A stretch of DNA of 64,000 bases from Ruminiclostridium cellobioparum subsp. termitidis CT1112 (GTDB lineage: Bacteria; Bacillota; Clostridia; Acetivibrionales; DSM-1351), in the NCBI RefSeq assembly GCF_000350485.1, contig NZ_AORV01000021.1, positions 186,001-250,000 on the forward strand, given 5' to 3'. Positions 8,695-16,877 of the stretch are shown here, piece after piece. The position numbers and the translations under genes are program-made. Below the pieces are notes generated by a model that was not told the origin of the DNA, did not search any database, and saw nothing but the letters and a program-made list of their open reading frames with translations. Position 1 is the stretch's first letter; each line of letters begins with the position of its first letter.

Positions 8695-8724
8695 AATATA
8701 GCATCAAAGAGCCTGGTTTGTCAA
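8695..8724 (-). promoter_or_regulatory. Sigma-A promoter of the trpP-ecf operon
   Basis: The minus strand has TTGACA (8719-8724), 18 bases, then TATATT (8695-8700) with TGC directly before it, which makes an extended -10. The predicted start is near 8688, immediately upstream of the tandem (G/U)AG array. Confidence 0.72.
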
Positions 8725-8775
8725 GCTAATCTTATGAGCACAACACCTATTTTACCAGCTTTACGGGAACTGCAT

Positions 8776-11007
8776 TTATCTTTCTTTAAAGACTTCCGCA
8801 TAATAGTTTTTGTCCAGAATATTTGTTGAATAGGTAAATCTGCCGTTAACCTGTTTTGCTATTGCAGTTTTATATTCTTTGGTTATTGTGGCTTCAGACT
8901 CTCCATCAGCCGGAATCAACTTTCTCAGCTTGGAATTATACCTGGCTTTATCTGTAAGCCAGCTCCAATTGGAGAAGATAACCAGCGGCGAAGCATCCGA
9001 CAGAATGTCCCTGCCCATAAGCAGTCTCGAATCGTACTCCACCCCCATGAGGTTTGACAATGTTGGCAGTATATCCATACTGGAGCAGGGTTTGTCAATT
9101 TGAACAGGAGTCATGCCCTTTGACCACAATAGGAATATACCCCTGTAAAGCTCGAAATTTTCTTCTACCTTGTGTCCCGCCAGTTCTCCTATTTCATCCA
9201 GGGTAAGGCCGTAAGGATAATGATCCGGGCTGATAGCTATGAGTGTATCCTCAGCCACCCCTGCCTTTTCAAGTCTGGAAATCAATTCTCCCATAGCCCG
9301 GTCCAATTCAATCTGGCAGGCCAGGTATGCCTTCACATGCTCCGAATAGGGAAGGCCTTTGACAAGCTCTTTGTTTTTGCTGGCCATGGCATTTCCTCCG
9401 AAGCTGTACTGGAGATGACCGCTGACAGTCATGTAATAGGTATGAAATGGTGCCGCACCCAGATATTCATCGGTGGTCTTCTCTATCATTTCCACATCCG
9501 ATTCGGGCCAGGTTTTTTTTACGTCAAGTCCATTTCCTACAGCTTTAAAGTCATAGCCCATATTGGGATGTGACACGTCCCTGCGGTAGTAAGTATATGT
9601 GTGATCATGGTAGGCTTTAGTGCCATATCCCAGTTTTTTAAGCTGATTCCCCATGCAGAAGGGCATATAGTTTCTGCCTGATACATAGAAACTCCAGACA
9701 CCTGATTTGGGCACAAGTGAATTGCATGCAACATATTCTCCGTCGGAAGTACTCACTCCCCAGATAGGTGTATAAAAATCCGTAAACCTGAAGCCCTCCT
9801 GCTGCATTTTATATAAAGTAGGCGTCAGCTCCTTTTTGACAGCATAGGGTGAAAAACCTTCAGCTGTTATGAATATAAGGTTCTTCCCCTTGTACATGCC
9901 GGTATATTCATTCTTCCTGGTCGGTTCTACCTTTTTGAAATACCTGTGCATTGACTGTATTTCCGGATCGGTCTCACCGGCAATAAGTCCGTCAAAATCA
10001 ATATCCATTACATTATAAGCATTCTCTGCTTTCTGCGGATTTGACCGCACCGCGTTCTGAGCTGTATTTTGATCGGTATTTTGGTCCTTGTCCTCCAAAC
10101 TGTCCATTGCTGGATTATTAACCTGATTATCAGTGGAAAGAGCCATTTCACCCCTTTCGGAGGAATCTGTTTCATCTGCGGCATCAAAACTCTCCTCTTC
10201 CGGTAACCCCTCCTCTGCAGATTGAAACCCAAAGATCAGGTGTTTCACATCAAGTCTTGTAGTGGTAAGCATACCAAATCTGGTAACAGACAAATCTGGT
10301 ATTATGGCTTCAGAATAAAGGAATCTGGTGCTAAGCTCCCCGTTGTTTGCACTGTATACCGCCAGGGTAGCAATTATCTGGATAAATAGTACAGCGGATG
10401 CAATTATCCCCCTCATACTCCAGGCAGTTTTATCTGCCGGAATAAGTTTATTGCCGAACGCGCTTATAAATATTAGCGGAACCAGCAGAAACAGTATGGG
10501 AATAATATTCTTGCCTATTGCATTGAGTATTTCCCTCCAGAACTGTAAAACCTGTCCGGCGCCATTTATAGAGAACAATGCAAAGAAAGTGGTAAAAACC
10601 TGATAGTATACCACCTGCACAATGTATATTAATGTGATGGAAGCAGTAATTATAATGGATATTATTCTGTTTACCCTGCGTTTGAAAAATGTGGATAATA
10701 TGTAGAGTAAGAGTCCGGCAGAGGTTGAAAATAAAATCATATAGAATAGGCCGGAGTTAAACAGGGTTTCAAATACAGATATTTTGAATACTATTTCCAT
10801 GTAAATTATCGCCAGCGGGTAAAATAGAAAAAATCTATACAGATGCAGTATCAACCCTATTTTTCCTACTCCTTCAGCAAGCTTTGGCTTTGTATGAAGT
10901 TCACCCAGCTTGCCCGTGAGCTTATGATTTAATAGATAATTTTTAGTTTTTTCCAAAAGCTTTTCTCTTTTATTATTTAAATCTGTTGTTATATGATTGA
11001 TTTTCAC
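8776..11007 (-). CDS. LtaS-like membrane sulfatase (phosphoglycerol transferase family)
   Basis: A 743-residue protein. Residues 50-220 contain about five transmembrane helices. Residues 265-335 are an acidic, Asn/Gln-rich linker. From about 370 there is an extracellular alkaline-phosphatase/sulfatase domain: 'NLIFITAEGFSPY' near 376-388 (metal Glu), 'GVSTSDGEYVACNSLVP' with the nucleophile Thr near 420, matching the T-S-D/E-x-E pattern of LtaS, and 'ISPDHYPYG' near 600 (metal Asp-His). LtaS and relatives move phosphoglycerol units onto lipoteichoic acid or other envelope polymers. The long low-complexity linker is unusual, and 'DVSHPNMGYDFK' and 'SGHLQY' replace some S. aureus LtaS residues, so the acceptor is unknown. 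Confidence 0.85.
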   Translation of the reverse strand: MKINHITTDLNNKREKLLEKTKNYLLNHKLTGKLGELHTKPKLAEGVGKIGLILHLYRFFLFYPLAIIYMEIVFKISVFETLFNSGLFYMILFSTSAGLLLYILSTFFKRRVNRIISIIITASITLIYIVQVVYYQVFTTFFALFSINGAGQVLQFWREILNAIGKNIIPILFLLVPLIFISAFGNKLIPADKTAWSMRGIIASAVLFIQIIATLAVYSANNGELSTRFLYSEAIIPDLSVTRFGMLTTTRLDVKHLIFGFQSAEEGLPEEESFDAADETDSSERGEMALSTDNQVNNPAMDSLEDKDQNTDQNTAQNAVRSNPQKAENAYNVMDIDFDGLIAGETDPEIQSMHRYFKKVEPTRKNEYTGMYKGKNLIFITAEGFSPYAVKKELTPTLYKMQQEGFRFTDFYTPIWGVSTSDGEYVACNSLVPKSGVWSFYVSGRNYMPFCMGNQLKKLGYGTKAYHDHTYTYYRRDVSHPNMGYDFKAVGNGLDVKKTWPESDVEMIEKTTDEYLGAAPFHTYYMTVSGHLQYSFGGNAMASKNKELVKGLPYSEHVKAYLACQIELDRAMGELISRLEKAGVAEDTLIAISPDHYPYGLTLDEIGELAGHKVEENFELYRGIFLLWSKGMTPVQIDKPCSSMDILPTLSNLMGVEYDSRLLMGRDILSDASPLVIFSNWSWLTDKARYNSKLRKLIPADGESEATITKEYKTAIAKQVNGRFTYSTNILDKNYYAEVFKER

Positions 11008-11137
11008 AAAAGCATACTTCCTGTCCTTTTCTATTTTTGAGTATATTTTAATGTGTCGAGTTTGTGGCTTAATAAAAAATCTTTTATATTAATTATTATT
11101 AATTAACTCTTTAAATATTCAATCAACAAAAACATAT

Positions 11138-11725
11138 TTATTTCTTCTTTCCTTCCAAAAAGTATGTAGCTTCCATATCGGCAGTGTTTAAGGCAAACGA
11201 CAAAGGAAACTGTTCAAATGCATCTCCTACATTTCTCTTATCCTCAACACCTGAGAATCCCATATGATATCTTATTGCAAATGCTTCCTCCCTTGTCAGC
11301 TTCATAAAACCGGTAATAATGTATACGGATTTTTCACCATGCCCATAGGGCAGTCTGTCATCGTACTCATATGTAGGAACACTCTGCCAGATACCATTTT
11401 CGTCCTTTACATTCCTGGTCCCTGCCTTATAGCAATTAATCTTGCACAGGTCATGAAGCAGAGCAACAATTGCAATACTTTCCTCATCATAATCCAGCCT
11501 GTAGACACTGTGTACCCTTTCTCTCGCCAGGTAATCCTTCAGACACTCGTAAACATTTAAGCTATGCTCAACAAGACCACCCTCGTAGGCCCCATGGAAT
11601 CTTGTACTGGCAGGTGCCGTAAAATAGTCGCTTGATTTGGATAAAAGATATTCCAACAGTTTGTCGGAGCCTTCACGATGTATGCAAGTATTATATATTT
11701 CAAGAAAACGTTCTCTATAATCCAT
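11138..11725 (-). CDS. HD-domain phosphohydrolase (YhaM C-domain-like)
   Basis: A 195-residue single HD domain. It has 'FHGAYEGGLVEHSLNVYEC' near 43-61 (first metal His in the EHS motif) and 'VALLHDLCKINCY' near 87-99 (HD pair). The pattern 'GAYEGGLVEHS' is shared with the HD domain of the YhaM 3'-5' exonuclease family and with many clostridial stand-alone HD proteins. A further His in 'IRYHMGF' near 150 probably completes the metal site. Substrate is not predictable. AAAGGGGATTATT precedes the ATG. It stands alone after the germination operon terminator. Confidence 0.78.
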   Translation of the reverse strand: MDYRERFLEIYNTCIHREGSDKLLEYLLSKSSDYFTAPASTRFHGAYEGGLVEHSLNVYECLKDYLARERVHSVYRLDYDEESIAIVALLHDLCKINCYKAGTRNVKDENGIWQSVPTYEYDDRLPYGHGEKSVYIITGFMKLTREEAFAIRYHMGFSGVEDKRNVGDAFEQFPLSFALNTADMEATYFLEGKKK

Positions 11726-11807
11726 AATAATCCCCTTTTTTTCTTTAATTATATCTTACATCTGCCGGCTTATCAATTAAGTATATGCTGAAATGCACCA
11801 ACCCTGT

Positions 11808-11852
11808 AAAAACATCGGCAACCTTTACAATTTAAAGGTTGCCGATGTTTTT
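11808..11852. terminator. Bidirectional terminator after the ger operon
   Basis: A perfect long stem, AAAACATCGGCAACCTTT against AAAGGTTGCCGATGTTTT, with a short loop and T-runs on both sides. It starts five bases after the stop of the small D-type subunit gene and marks the end of the germination operon. Confidence 0.88.
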
Positions 11853-11856
11853 AATT

Positions 11857-12018
11857 CTATGTGAAAAAAGCTCTGTAAATTGAAATACCGAAGGATATTA
11901 TAATCAGGAGAATACAACCAATGGCCGGATATATTTTATTGTGCTTTATGTTGTATACCGCGTAACTTAACGGATATATGGAAACAAGAATTAAAACCAC
12001 CAGAAGTAGATATTTCAT
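11857..12018 (-). CDS. Small two-TM germinant receptor D-type subunit
   Basis: A 53-residue frame, starting MKYLLLVVLILVSIY and ending SIYRAFFT, with two hydrophobic helices (about residues 2-22 and 31-48) and a short polar turn containing NIKHNK. Its ATG overlaps the stop of the GerC-like gene in an ATGA junction (12018-12015), so it is probably translated by coupling. The terminator follows directly. Small two-helix D subunits encoded next to GerA-B-C receptor operons are known in Bacillus, where they modulate germination. The position, size and topology fit that class; sequence similarity cannot be judged at this length. Confidence 0.75.
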   Translation of the reverse strand: MKYLLLVVLILVSIYPLSYAVYNIKHNKIYPAIGCILLIIISFGISIYRAFFT

Positions 12019-13283
12019 TGCTTACCATCCTTTGTTGGATTGGTTTTTATAAGTGTACCTGTCCTGCGGATTACAAATTGTACTTCCGTTTTAACACTGG
12101 AATCCTTAAACTTTTCAAGCCACTTGTATTCTTCCCAATCCTGGATTGTTGAAAACTTCATACTTGCCTTTTCCCCAAAACCAAATACGTCACTATTCAG
12201 AGCTAGCGCTTTACTTATGCTTTTATCGATCTGTTCCTTTAAAAAGGCCTCCACTTTGTTCTCCAAAATGGGTTTGTATTCCATACTCTCATAGTTTACG
12301 GTACTTTGAAGAGCCTGAATTTCTCCTTCAAGAAAAACCTTAACCTCTATGTCAGGCTTTCCTTCTTTTTTAAAATCAATTTTTATATCGGGTTTTTTCT
12401 GCTGACTTACAATAATAGTATCCAGCAATTTTGAGTTGTAAGGATCATGAATTACATAAGATCCTGTCTCGTATTCGCCTTTTATCATCAGTAAGGCACG
12501 GGTCTCATCACCATTAAACTCACCGACCATTTTGCCCGCATTAAAAATGGCAGTTCCCAGATATTCCGTTTTATTGCCGTCATTTCTTGGCAATTCACCT
12601 GCGTAATAATCGCCGGCCGATTTGATCTCATCGGTAGGCTGCCCCTCCTTTTTATAGTTTGAAAAATCATTTATTGCTGCAAGAACAGAAACAGGCTGTA
12701 TCTTATGGGATTTTATGTCGTCAATGAAGCTGCCTAAATCGTTGTCGTCAAAAAAGCCGTTGACTTTTTCCATATTCATCATACCTTCCTGAGTTTTGGA
12801 CAAAGCAGTGCCCAGAACCGGATTTATTTCTTTAATGAAATCACTGGTTTTACCCTTGACGACTATCATATGCATGGTTCTTCTTATTTGTCTGTCCCGT
12901 ACAAAAGCACTCATCAGATTTCCCATACCCTCCTTCGCAATATCCTCCGAAACAACAAAATATTTAGAGTGACTATAGTTTATTTTTCTTGATAAAGAAG
13001 AGTTTATCATATTAACTCCTGTGTAGAAGGTCGGACAGTCCAGAGATATTACAACAAAATCCTTGTTTTCCGATCCTGTGGAACTCTGTCCTCCCCCCTC
13101 TATCCCGCCCCCCGAACTTTTCATGGTCGGAAGTTGAACGGTTATACGAAGTTTATTGGAAATACCCTTATCAACTCCCATGGTATAGACATATGCCCAA
13201 TCATCAACTTCCAGTGCATCATAACAGGCTGTCAAGGCAGGAAGACAGGATAGTATCAGTATTAATGCCAGGATTCTACGCAT
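12015..13283 (-). CDS. Ger(x)C family germinant receptor lipoprotein
   Basis: A 422-residue secreted lipoprotein. The signal peptide 'RRILALILILSCLPALTAC' ends in a lipobox LTAC, with the lipidated Cys near residue 20. The mature part opens with 'DALEVDDWAYVYTMGVDK', the typical Ger(x)C N-terminus (E-hydroxyl-D...GIDK), and has the C-terminal '...WEEYKWLEKFKDSSVKTEVQFVIRRTGTL' strand block of the family. It would sit on the outer face of the spore inner membrane with the A and B subunits. GGAGGTACTCAAA precedes the start, which overlaps the stop of the B gene by eight bases. It overlaps the D-type gene downstream by four bases. Confidence 0.93.
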   Translation of the reverse strand: MRRILALILILSCLPALTACYDALEVDDWAYVYTMGVDKGISNKLRITVQLPTMKSSGGGIEGGGQSSTGSENKDFVVISLDCPTFYTGVNMINSSLSRKINYSHSKYFVVSEDIAKEGMGNLMSAFVRDRQIRRTMHMIVVKGKTSDFIKEINPVLGTALSKTQEGMMNMEKVNGFFDDNDLGSFIDDIKSHKIQPVSVLAAINDFSNYKKEGQPTDEIKSAGDYYAGELPRNDGNKTEYLGTAIFNAGKMVGEFNGDETRALLMIKGEYETGSYVIHDPYNSKLLDTIIVSQQKKPDIKIDFKKEGKPDIEVKVFLEGEIQALQSTVNYESMEYKPILENKVEAFLKEQIDKSISKALALNSDVFGFGEKASMKFSTIQDWEEYKWLEKFKDSSVKTEVQFVIRRTGTLIKTNPTKDGKQ

Positions 13284-14379
13284 TTTGAGTACCTCCTTTC
13301 TTTTTTCTAATTACGGCAACTATAAGTGTAATCAACGGCAATACATAAAAAATGACCCAGCCATATTCCCTTAGGGCATGGACATTTCCCTCAATTACAC
13401 TTGCAAAATCCCTGGGCAGCATTGCCAAAGTATATAAGAGGACCGCCATGGGTCCAATAAGAGGTCTCAAATCAGACAATCTGAATATTTTGGAATAGCA
13501 GCTGACTGCGCAGTAAAAAAGAATTGAAATAGCAATGTGTGAAGCAAAAATCCATAAGAATAAAAAAATGGGATCCAATCTCTGGAAAAAAGTGCCATAC
13601 TTGATTCCTCTTGCCAGAACATAAACCGGTGCGATTAATTCCTGGGTAGTTTCATACGGATATGCCATACTGAAAGCCAATAAACCAAGTGTTAATATCA
13701 AACAGGAAAATACTAATGATATAAACCCTGCTTTCTTAATATATCCTGTTCCTTGAAGTGAACCCGCAAATACTGTTAATATCATTACCTCCCCATAAGC
13801 AGAACTTCGCCGTATTCCATGAATTAAAGTTTTATCTATACCATAACCAAAAAACGGGAATAAATTCGTAGGATTATACTGTGGTATTGCAAGCAGCAGT
13901 AAGATAAAATAGGTAACAAGCATTATATAAGCCGTTAATTTTGATATTCTGGCCAGTGTTTCCAGACCTAAAAAAGAAGAGAGCACTGCAGCAATAACCA
14001 CTGTCCATATCAGAATGTCCGGTGGGGTCTCTCTGTATACATATACCTTGATAACATCCACGAACTCCCGCAAAAGCATAGCTGCTGATTCCAGGAAAGC
14101 TGCTGCAAATACAAATGAGAAAATAAAACCTATTAGTCTTCCAAAAGAAATATCATATATTTGAATAATATCTTTACCTGGAAACCTTTTCAGCAATATA
14201 TAAACAAAACTGAACACTATTATTGAAATAATAGCGGAAATAATTGTCATCTGCCAGCCTGCATTGCCAACGTAATTTGTCAGGAAAGCAGGACTTGTAA
14301 AAAATATTTTTGTGCTCATGGAAATTGCAGCAAGACTTACAGCCTCCTGGACACCAAATTTACCTTCATTTATTCCCAT
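13276..14379 (-). CDS. GerB family endospore germination permease
   Basis: About 367 residues with ten hydrophobic helices, the layout of the GerB/APC-superfamily germination permeases that bind germinant. 'EAVSLAAISMSTKIFFTSPAF' near 11-31 and 'GFGYGIDKTL' style loops are typical of the family. I prefer the ATG at 14379 (MGINEGKFG), because AAAGGA lies about 11 bases upstream; the ATG at 14391 touches that site. The start overlaps the restored GerA tail, which ends at 14366. If the frameshift in GerA is real, translation coupling into this gene may be lost. Confidence 0.9.
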   Translation of the reverse strand: MGINEGKFGVQEAVSLAAISMSTKIFFTSPAFLTNYVGNAGWQMTIISAIISIIVFSFVYILLKRFPGKDIIQIYDISFGRLIGFIFSFVFAAAFLESAAMLLREFVDVIKVYVYRETPPDILIWTVVIAAVLSSFLGLETLARISKLTAYIMLVTYFILLLLAIPQYNPTNLFPFFGYGIDKTLIHGIRRSSAYGEVMILTVFAGSLQGTGYIKKAGFISLVFSCLILTLGLLAFSMAYPYETTQELIAPVYVLARGIKYGTFFQRLDPIFLFLWIFASHIAISILFYCAVSCYSKIFRLSDLRPLIGPMAVLLYTLAMLPRDFASVIEGNVHALREYGWVIFYVLPLITLIVAVIRKKKGGTQNA

Positions 14380-16202
14380 TGCTGTTATCATCCTTTTGTT
14401 TCGGTTCTTCTTTAAGCGCCCAGTTTTTTACATTCTTTCCCTGTTTTTGCCGGTTGGCAGTCTGAAATGGGTCAGGACGCTTATCCTGCATCCATATGGG
14501 TGTCCTTAAAACTACATCAGGATTAGCCTTGGTCTTAGGTGCCACAGGCGTCAGGAAAGGAATACCAAAAGACTTCATACTGCAGGTAATGCACCCTAAA
14601 GTAAATATGACAAAAGCTATTCCAAAAAAGCCCAAAAAGGCGCCTGCAATTATAAAAAAGAATCTCTCTATTCTTATAGCAAGACCCATGCTGTAATTTG
14701 GGATAGCGAAACTTCCCAATGCCGTGACCGAAACGATTATCACAAGCATGGGGCTTACCAGGCCGGCCGACACTGTCAGCCTGTCCCAAGATAAGTGCCC
14801 CGACTATACCCAGAGTTTGACCGATAATACTTGGAATCCTTATTCCTCCTTCCCTTATCAGCTCAAAAGCTATTTCCATTATAAGAACTTCCAGCAAAGT
14901 CGGAAAAGGAACCAATTCCTTGGATTTGACAATTGAGGCAAGCAGTTCTGTAGGAAGCATTTCAGGGTGAAACATCACCATTGCCACATACAGGCCGGGA
15001 AGCAGTGTTGCGCAAAAAAGCCCGAACAGCCTCAGCAGTCTTAAAAAGGTTCCAAAGGGCCAGCGTGTAAAAGAGTCCTCCGAAGTGTGAAGCAATCTGA
15101 AAAACGTCACTGGAACAGCCATTGAAAATGGTGCTCCCTCAGTTATTATTACAACCTGCCCATCCATGATGAATGAAGCGGTTCTGTCAGGCCTTTCAGT
15201 TGAGAGAACTTGCGGAAACAGCATCAGTGGCCTATCTTCAATAAATTGTTCCACCATTCCGCTTCCGATTATCAAATCTGTTTTTATACTTTTTATACGT
15301 TTTATTACTTCCTGTACTACTCTGGGACTTGCAACCCCGTCCAGATATAATATCGCGCACATTGTATTATTAATATCGCCTGCGGGAATCAATTCAGTTA
15401 CAAGCTTTTGAGTTTTCAGAATTCTTCTTACAAGGGTAAGGTTTGTGCGCAAATTTTCGGTAAAGGCTTCCTGTGCACCCATTACAACCATTTCAGTCTT
15501 GGGGGATTCGACACTTCTTTTTTCATATCCTCTGGTTTCCATGACAATACATTCGGTACAGCCTTCTACAAACAGCACACTGGCTCCGCTCAATACCTGC
15601 TTGATGCATTCACCGTATAAGCTCTCTTTCTTTAGATTGTGAACAGGTATGACAGTCTCTATCAAAAAATCGACAGGAGATTGCTTTCCCATATCTTCTA
15701 AAATATCTTTTGACATAAGTGTGGGAAGCATTGACAGATTTATTGAACTCTTATCAATCATCCCTTCCACATAAATCATAAAACAATCCAGCTTTTTACC
15801 GATTTTGAATTTTCGGAAGACAATATCTTCATTTTTGGGTAATCCGAATTTCTCTTTCAGCACATTTAGACTGTAGCTCAAATCATTTGAAATAGTATCA
15901 TTTTGCGCCTGGTTTTTGTTTTGAGTCTGGCTCGGGTTTAATTTCTGATTTTCGCCATCACCTTTTCTGCTTTTATTCCACTCGCTGACTCCAAGAGGCT
16001 TTATAGCATTTTTATTTCCCTTGCTCATCTCATTATTATTAAGTCCGCTATTTTGAGCATCCTGCTTCGCTTGATTTGCCCGAGTTTGATCCGGAGGCTG
16101 AAGAGCCCCTTCGTCATCGCCTTCCAAAAGCTCAAATCCAAGGTTATGAATTTTAGGTTCCGAATATATGAATAATTTTCTCATTGCCGTAAAAATACTC
16201 AT
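14366..16202 (-). pseudogene. GerA family germinant receptor subunit, frameshifted
   Basis: The N-terminal frame (from 16202) encodes a GerA protein: a hydrophilic Asn/Gln/Lys-rich head near residues 25-110, a conserved soluble domain ('DCFMIYVEGMIDKSSINLSML', 'LFVEGCTECIVMETRGYEKR'), and membrane helices from about 380. At about 14777 the normal family sequence 'IVGALILGQAAVSAGLVSP' breaks after LILGQA. The expected continuation MSAGLVSPMLVIIVSVTALGSF runs in the next frame to a stop at 14366. One extra base (GCTGACAGTG against an expected GCTGCAGTG) explains this. The restored protein would be about 611 residues. As written the protein loses its last helices and gains an 85-residue out-of-frame tail. 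It may be a true mutation or a sequencing error. Confidence 0.85.
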
Positions 16203-16329
16203 TTTGTACCGCCTCTTGCCATATTTGTTAATAAATTAATTATGTGAATGTGCCAGCCTATTTATCCATGCCAAATATATCTAGAACAAAGCCGAAATTA
16301 AAAAATCATACTGTTTGACAATAAAAACA

Positions 16330-16372
16330 GGCAAAAAAACAACGTTCTCAAAAGTTAACGTTGTTTTTTGCC
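16330..16372. terminator. Terminator after the Cys-rich small gene
   Basis: GGCAAAAAAACAACGTT and AACGTTGTTTTTTGCC form a perfect stem with a ten-base loop. The A/T runs on both arms allow termination in both directions. It lies between the small Cys-rich gene and the gerA start. Confidence 0.85.
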
Positions 16373-16434
16373 TTTATACTTTTTTATAGCTGTAATATGA
16401 TGATACTATGTATCTGAACAGCTTTTACATTTTT

Positions 16435-16674
16435 TTATTTTGGTTGTTCATTTATAGGTAGTTCGCTGATATGGTAAGTTATACACTTTGACGCTCTGGG
16501 CACCTTGGTAACTTTTGCCGCAGTTTTTTCAACTGCATCCGTCTTAATTATTTTGGTACCGACGGTTTTGCTGCTCTTTGCGGGAGCTGCTGCCTTAACT
16601 GTTTTATTGCTGCATTTTTTGTTGGTACAATTTCCGTTTATCATAACGGATCCACATTTACAAAATTCTGCCAT
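16435..16674 (-). CDS. Small Cys-rich, Lys/Ala-rich protein
   Basis: A 79-residue protein, MAEFCKCGSVMINGNCTNKKC..., with four cysteines spaced as CxC-x8-C-x4-C that look like a small zinc ribbon. A lysine/alanine/threonine-rich tail follows (about residues 22-63), reminiscent of DNA- or RNA-binding tails. A fifth cysteine occurs in 'SKCITYHIS'. I do not recognise the family. The start at 16674 follows AAGGGATGAAATTA; an in-frame ATG at 16683 is possible. It is transcribed alone between two terminators. Confidence 0.6.
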   Translation of the reverse strand: MAEFCKCGSVMINGNCTNKKCSNKTVKAAAPAKSSKTVGTKIIKTDAVEKTAAKVTKVPRASKCITYHISELPINEQPK

Positions 16675-16824
16675 TAATTTCATCCCTTCAATAGTTTTGA
16701 AATTATAGTATACCATAAAAGACTTACTTTTACACAGAAATTTGTTTTTATCTATACTTTATAATGGCAGCCAGGCTTCACAACTGTAATCCTCAGCTTG
16801 AAGCTCCCACTTTGAATGAATAAA

Positions 16825-16846
16825 GGCTGTCTCAAAAAAGACAGCC
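16825..16846 (-). terminator. Terminator after the MATE gene
   Basis: GGCTGTCT and AGACAGCC pair around a short A-run, and the minus strand has a T-run inside the 5' side of the second arm. It lies 32 bases after the MATE stop and ends the metallophore locus. Confidence 0.75.
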
Positions 16847-16877
16847 CTCGCCCGGCGTTGAAAACACAGGAACCTGA

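Noticed and set aside
8507-8775. T-box leader for the trpP operon
   Set aside because: No GGTGGTACCGCG-type core is present; the tandem (G/U)AG array explains the leader better.
14366-14773. A separate 135-residue gene (MSAGLVSPMLVIIV...)
   Set aside because: It is the displaced C-terminus of the frameshifted GerA, not an independent gene.
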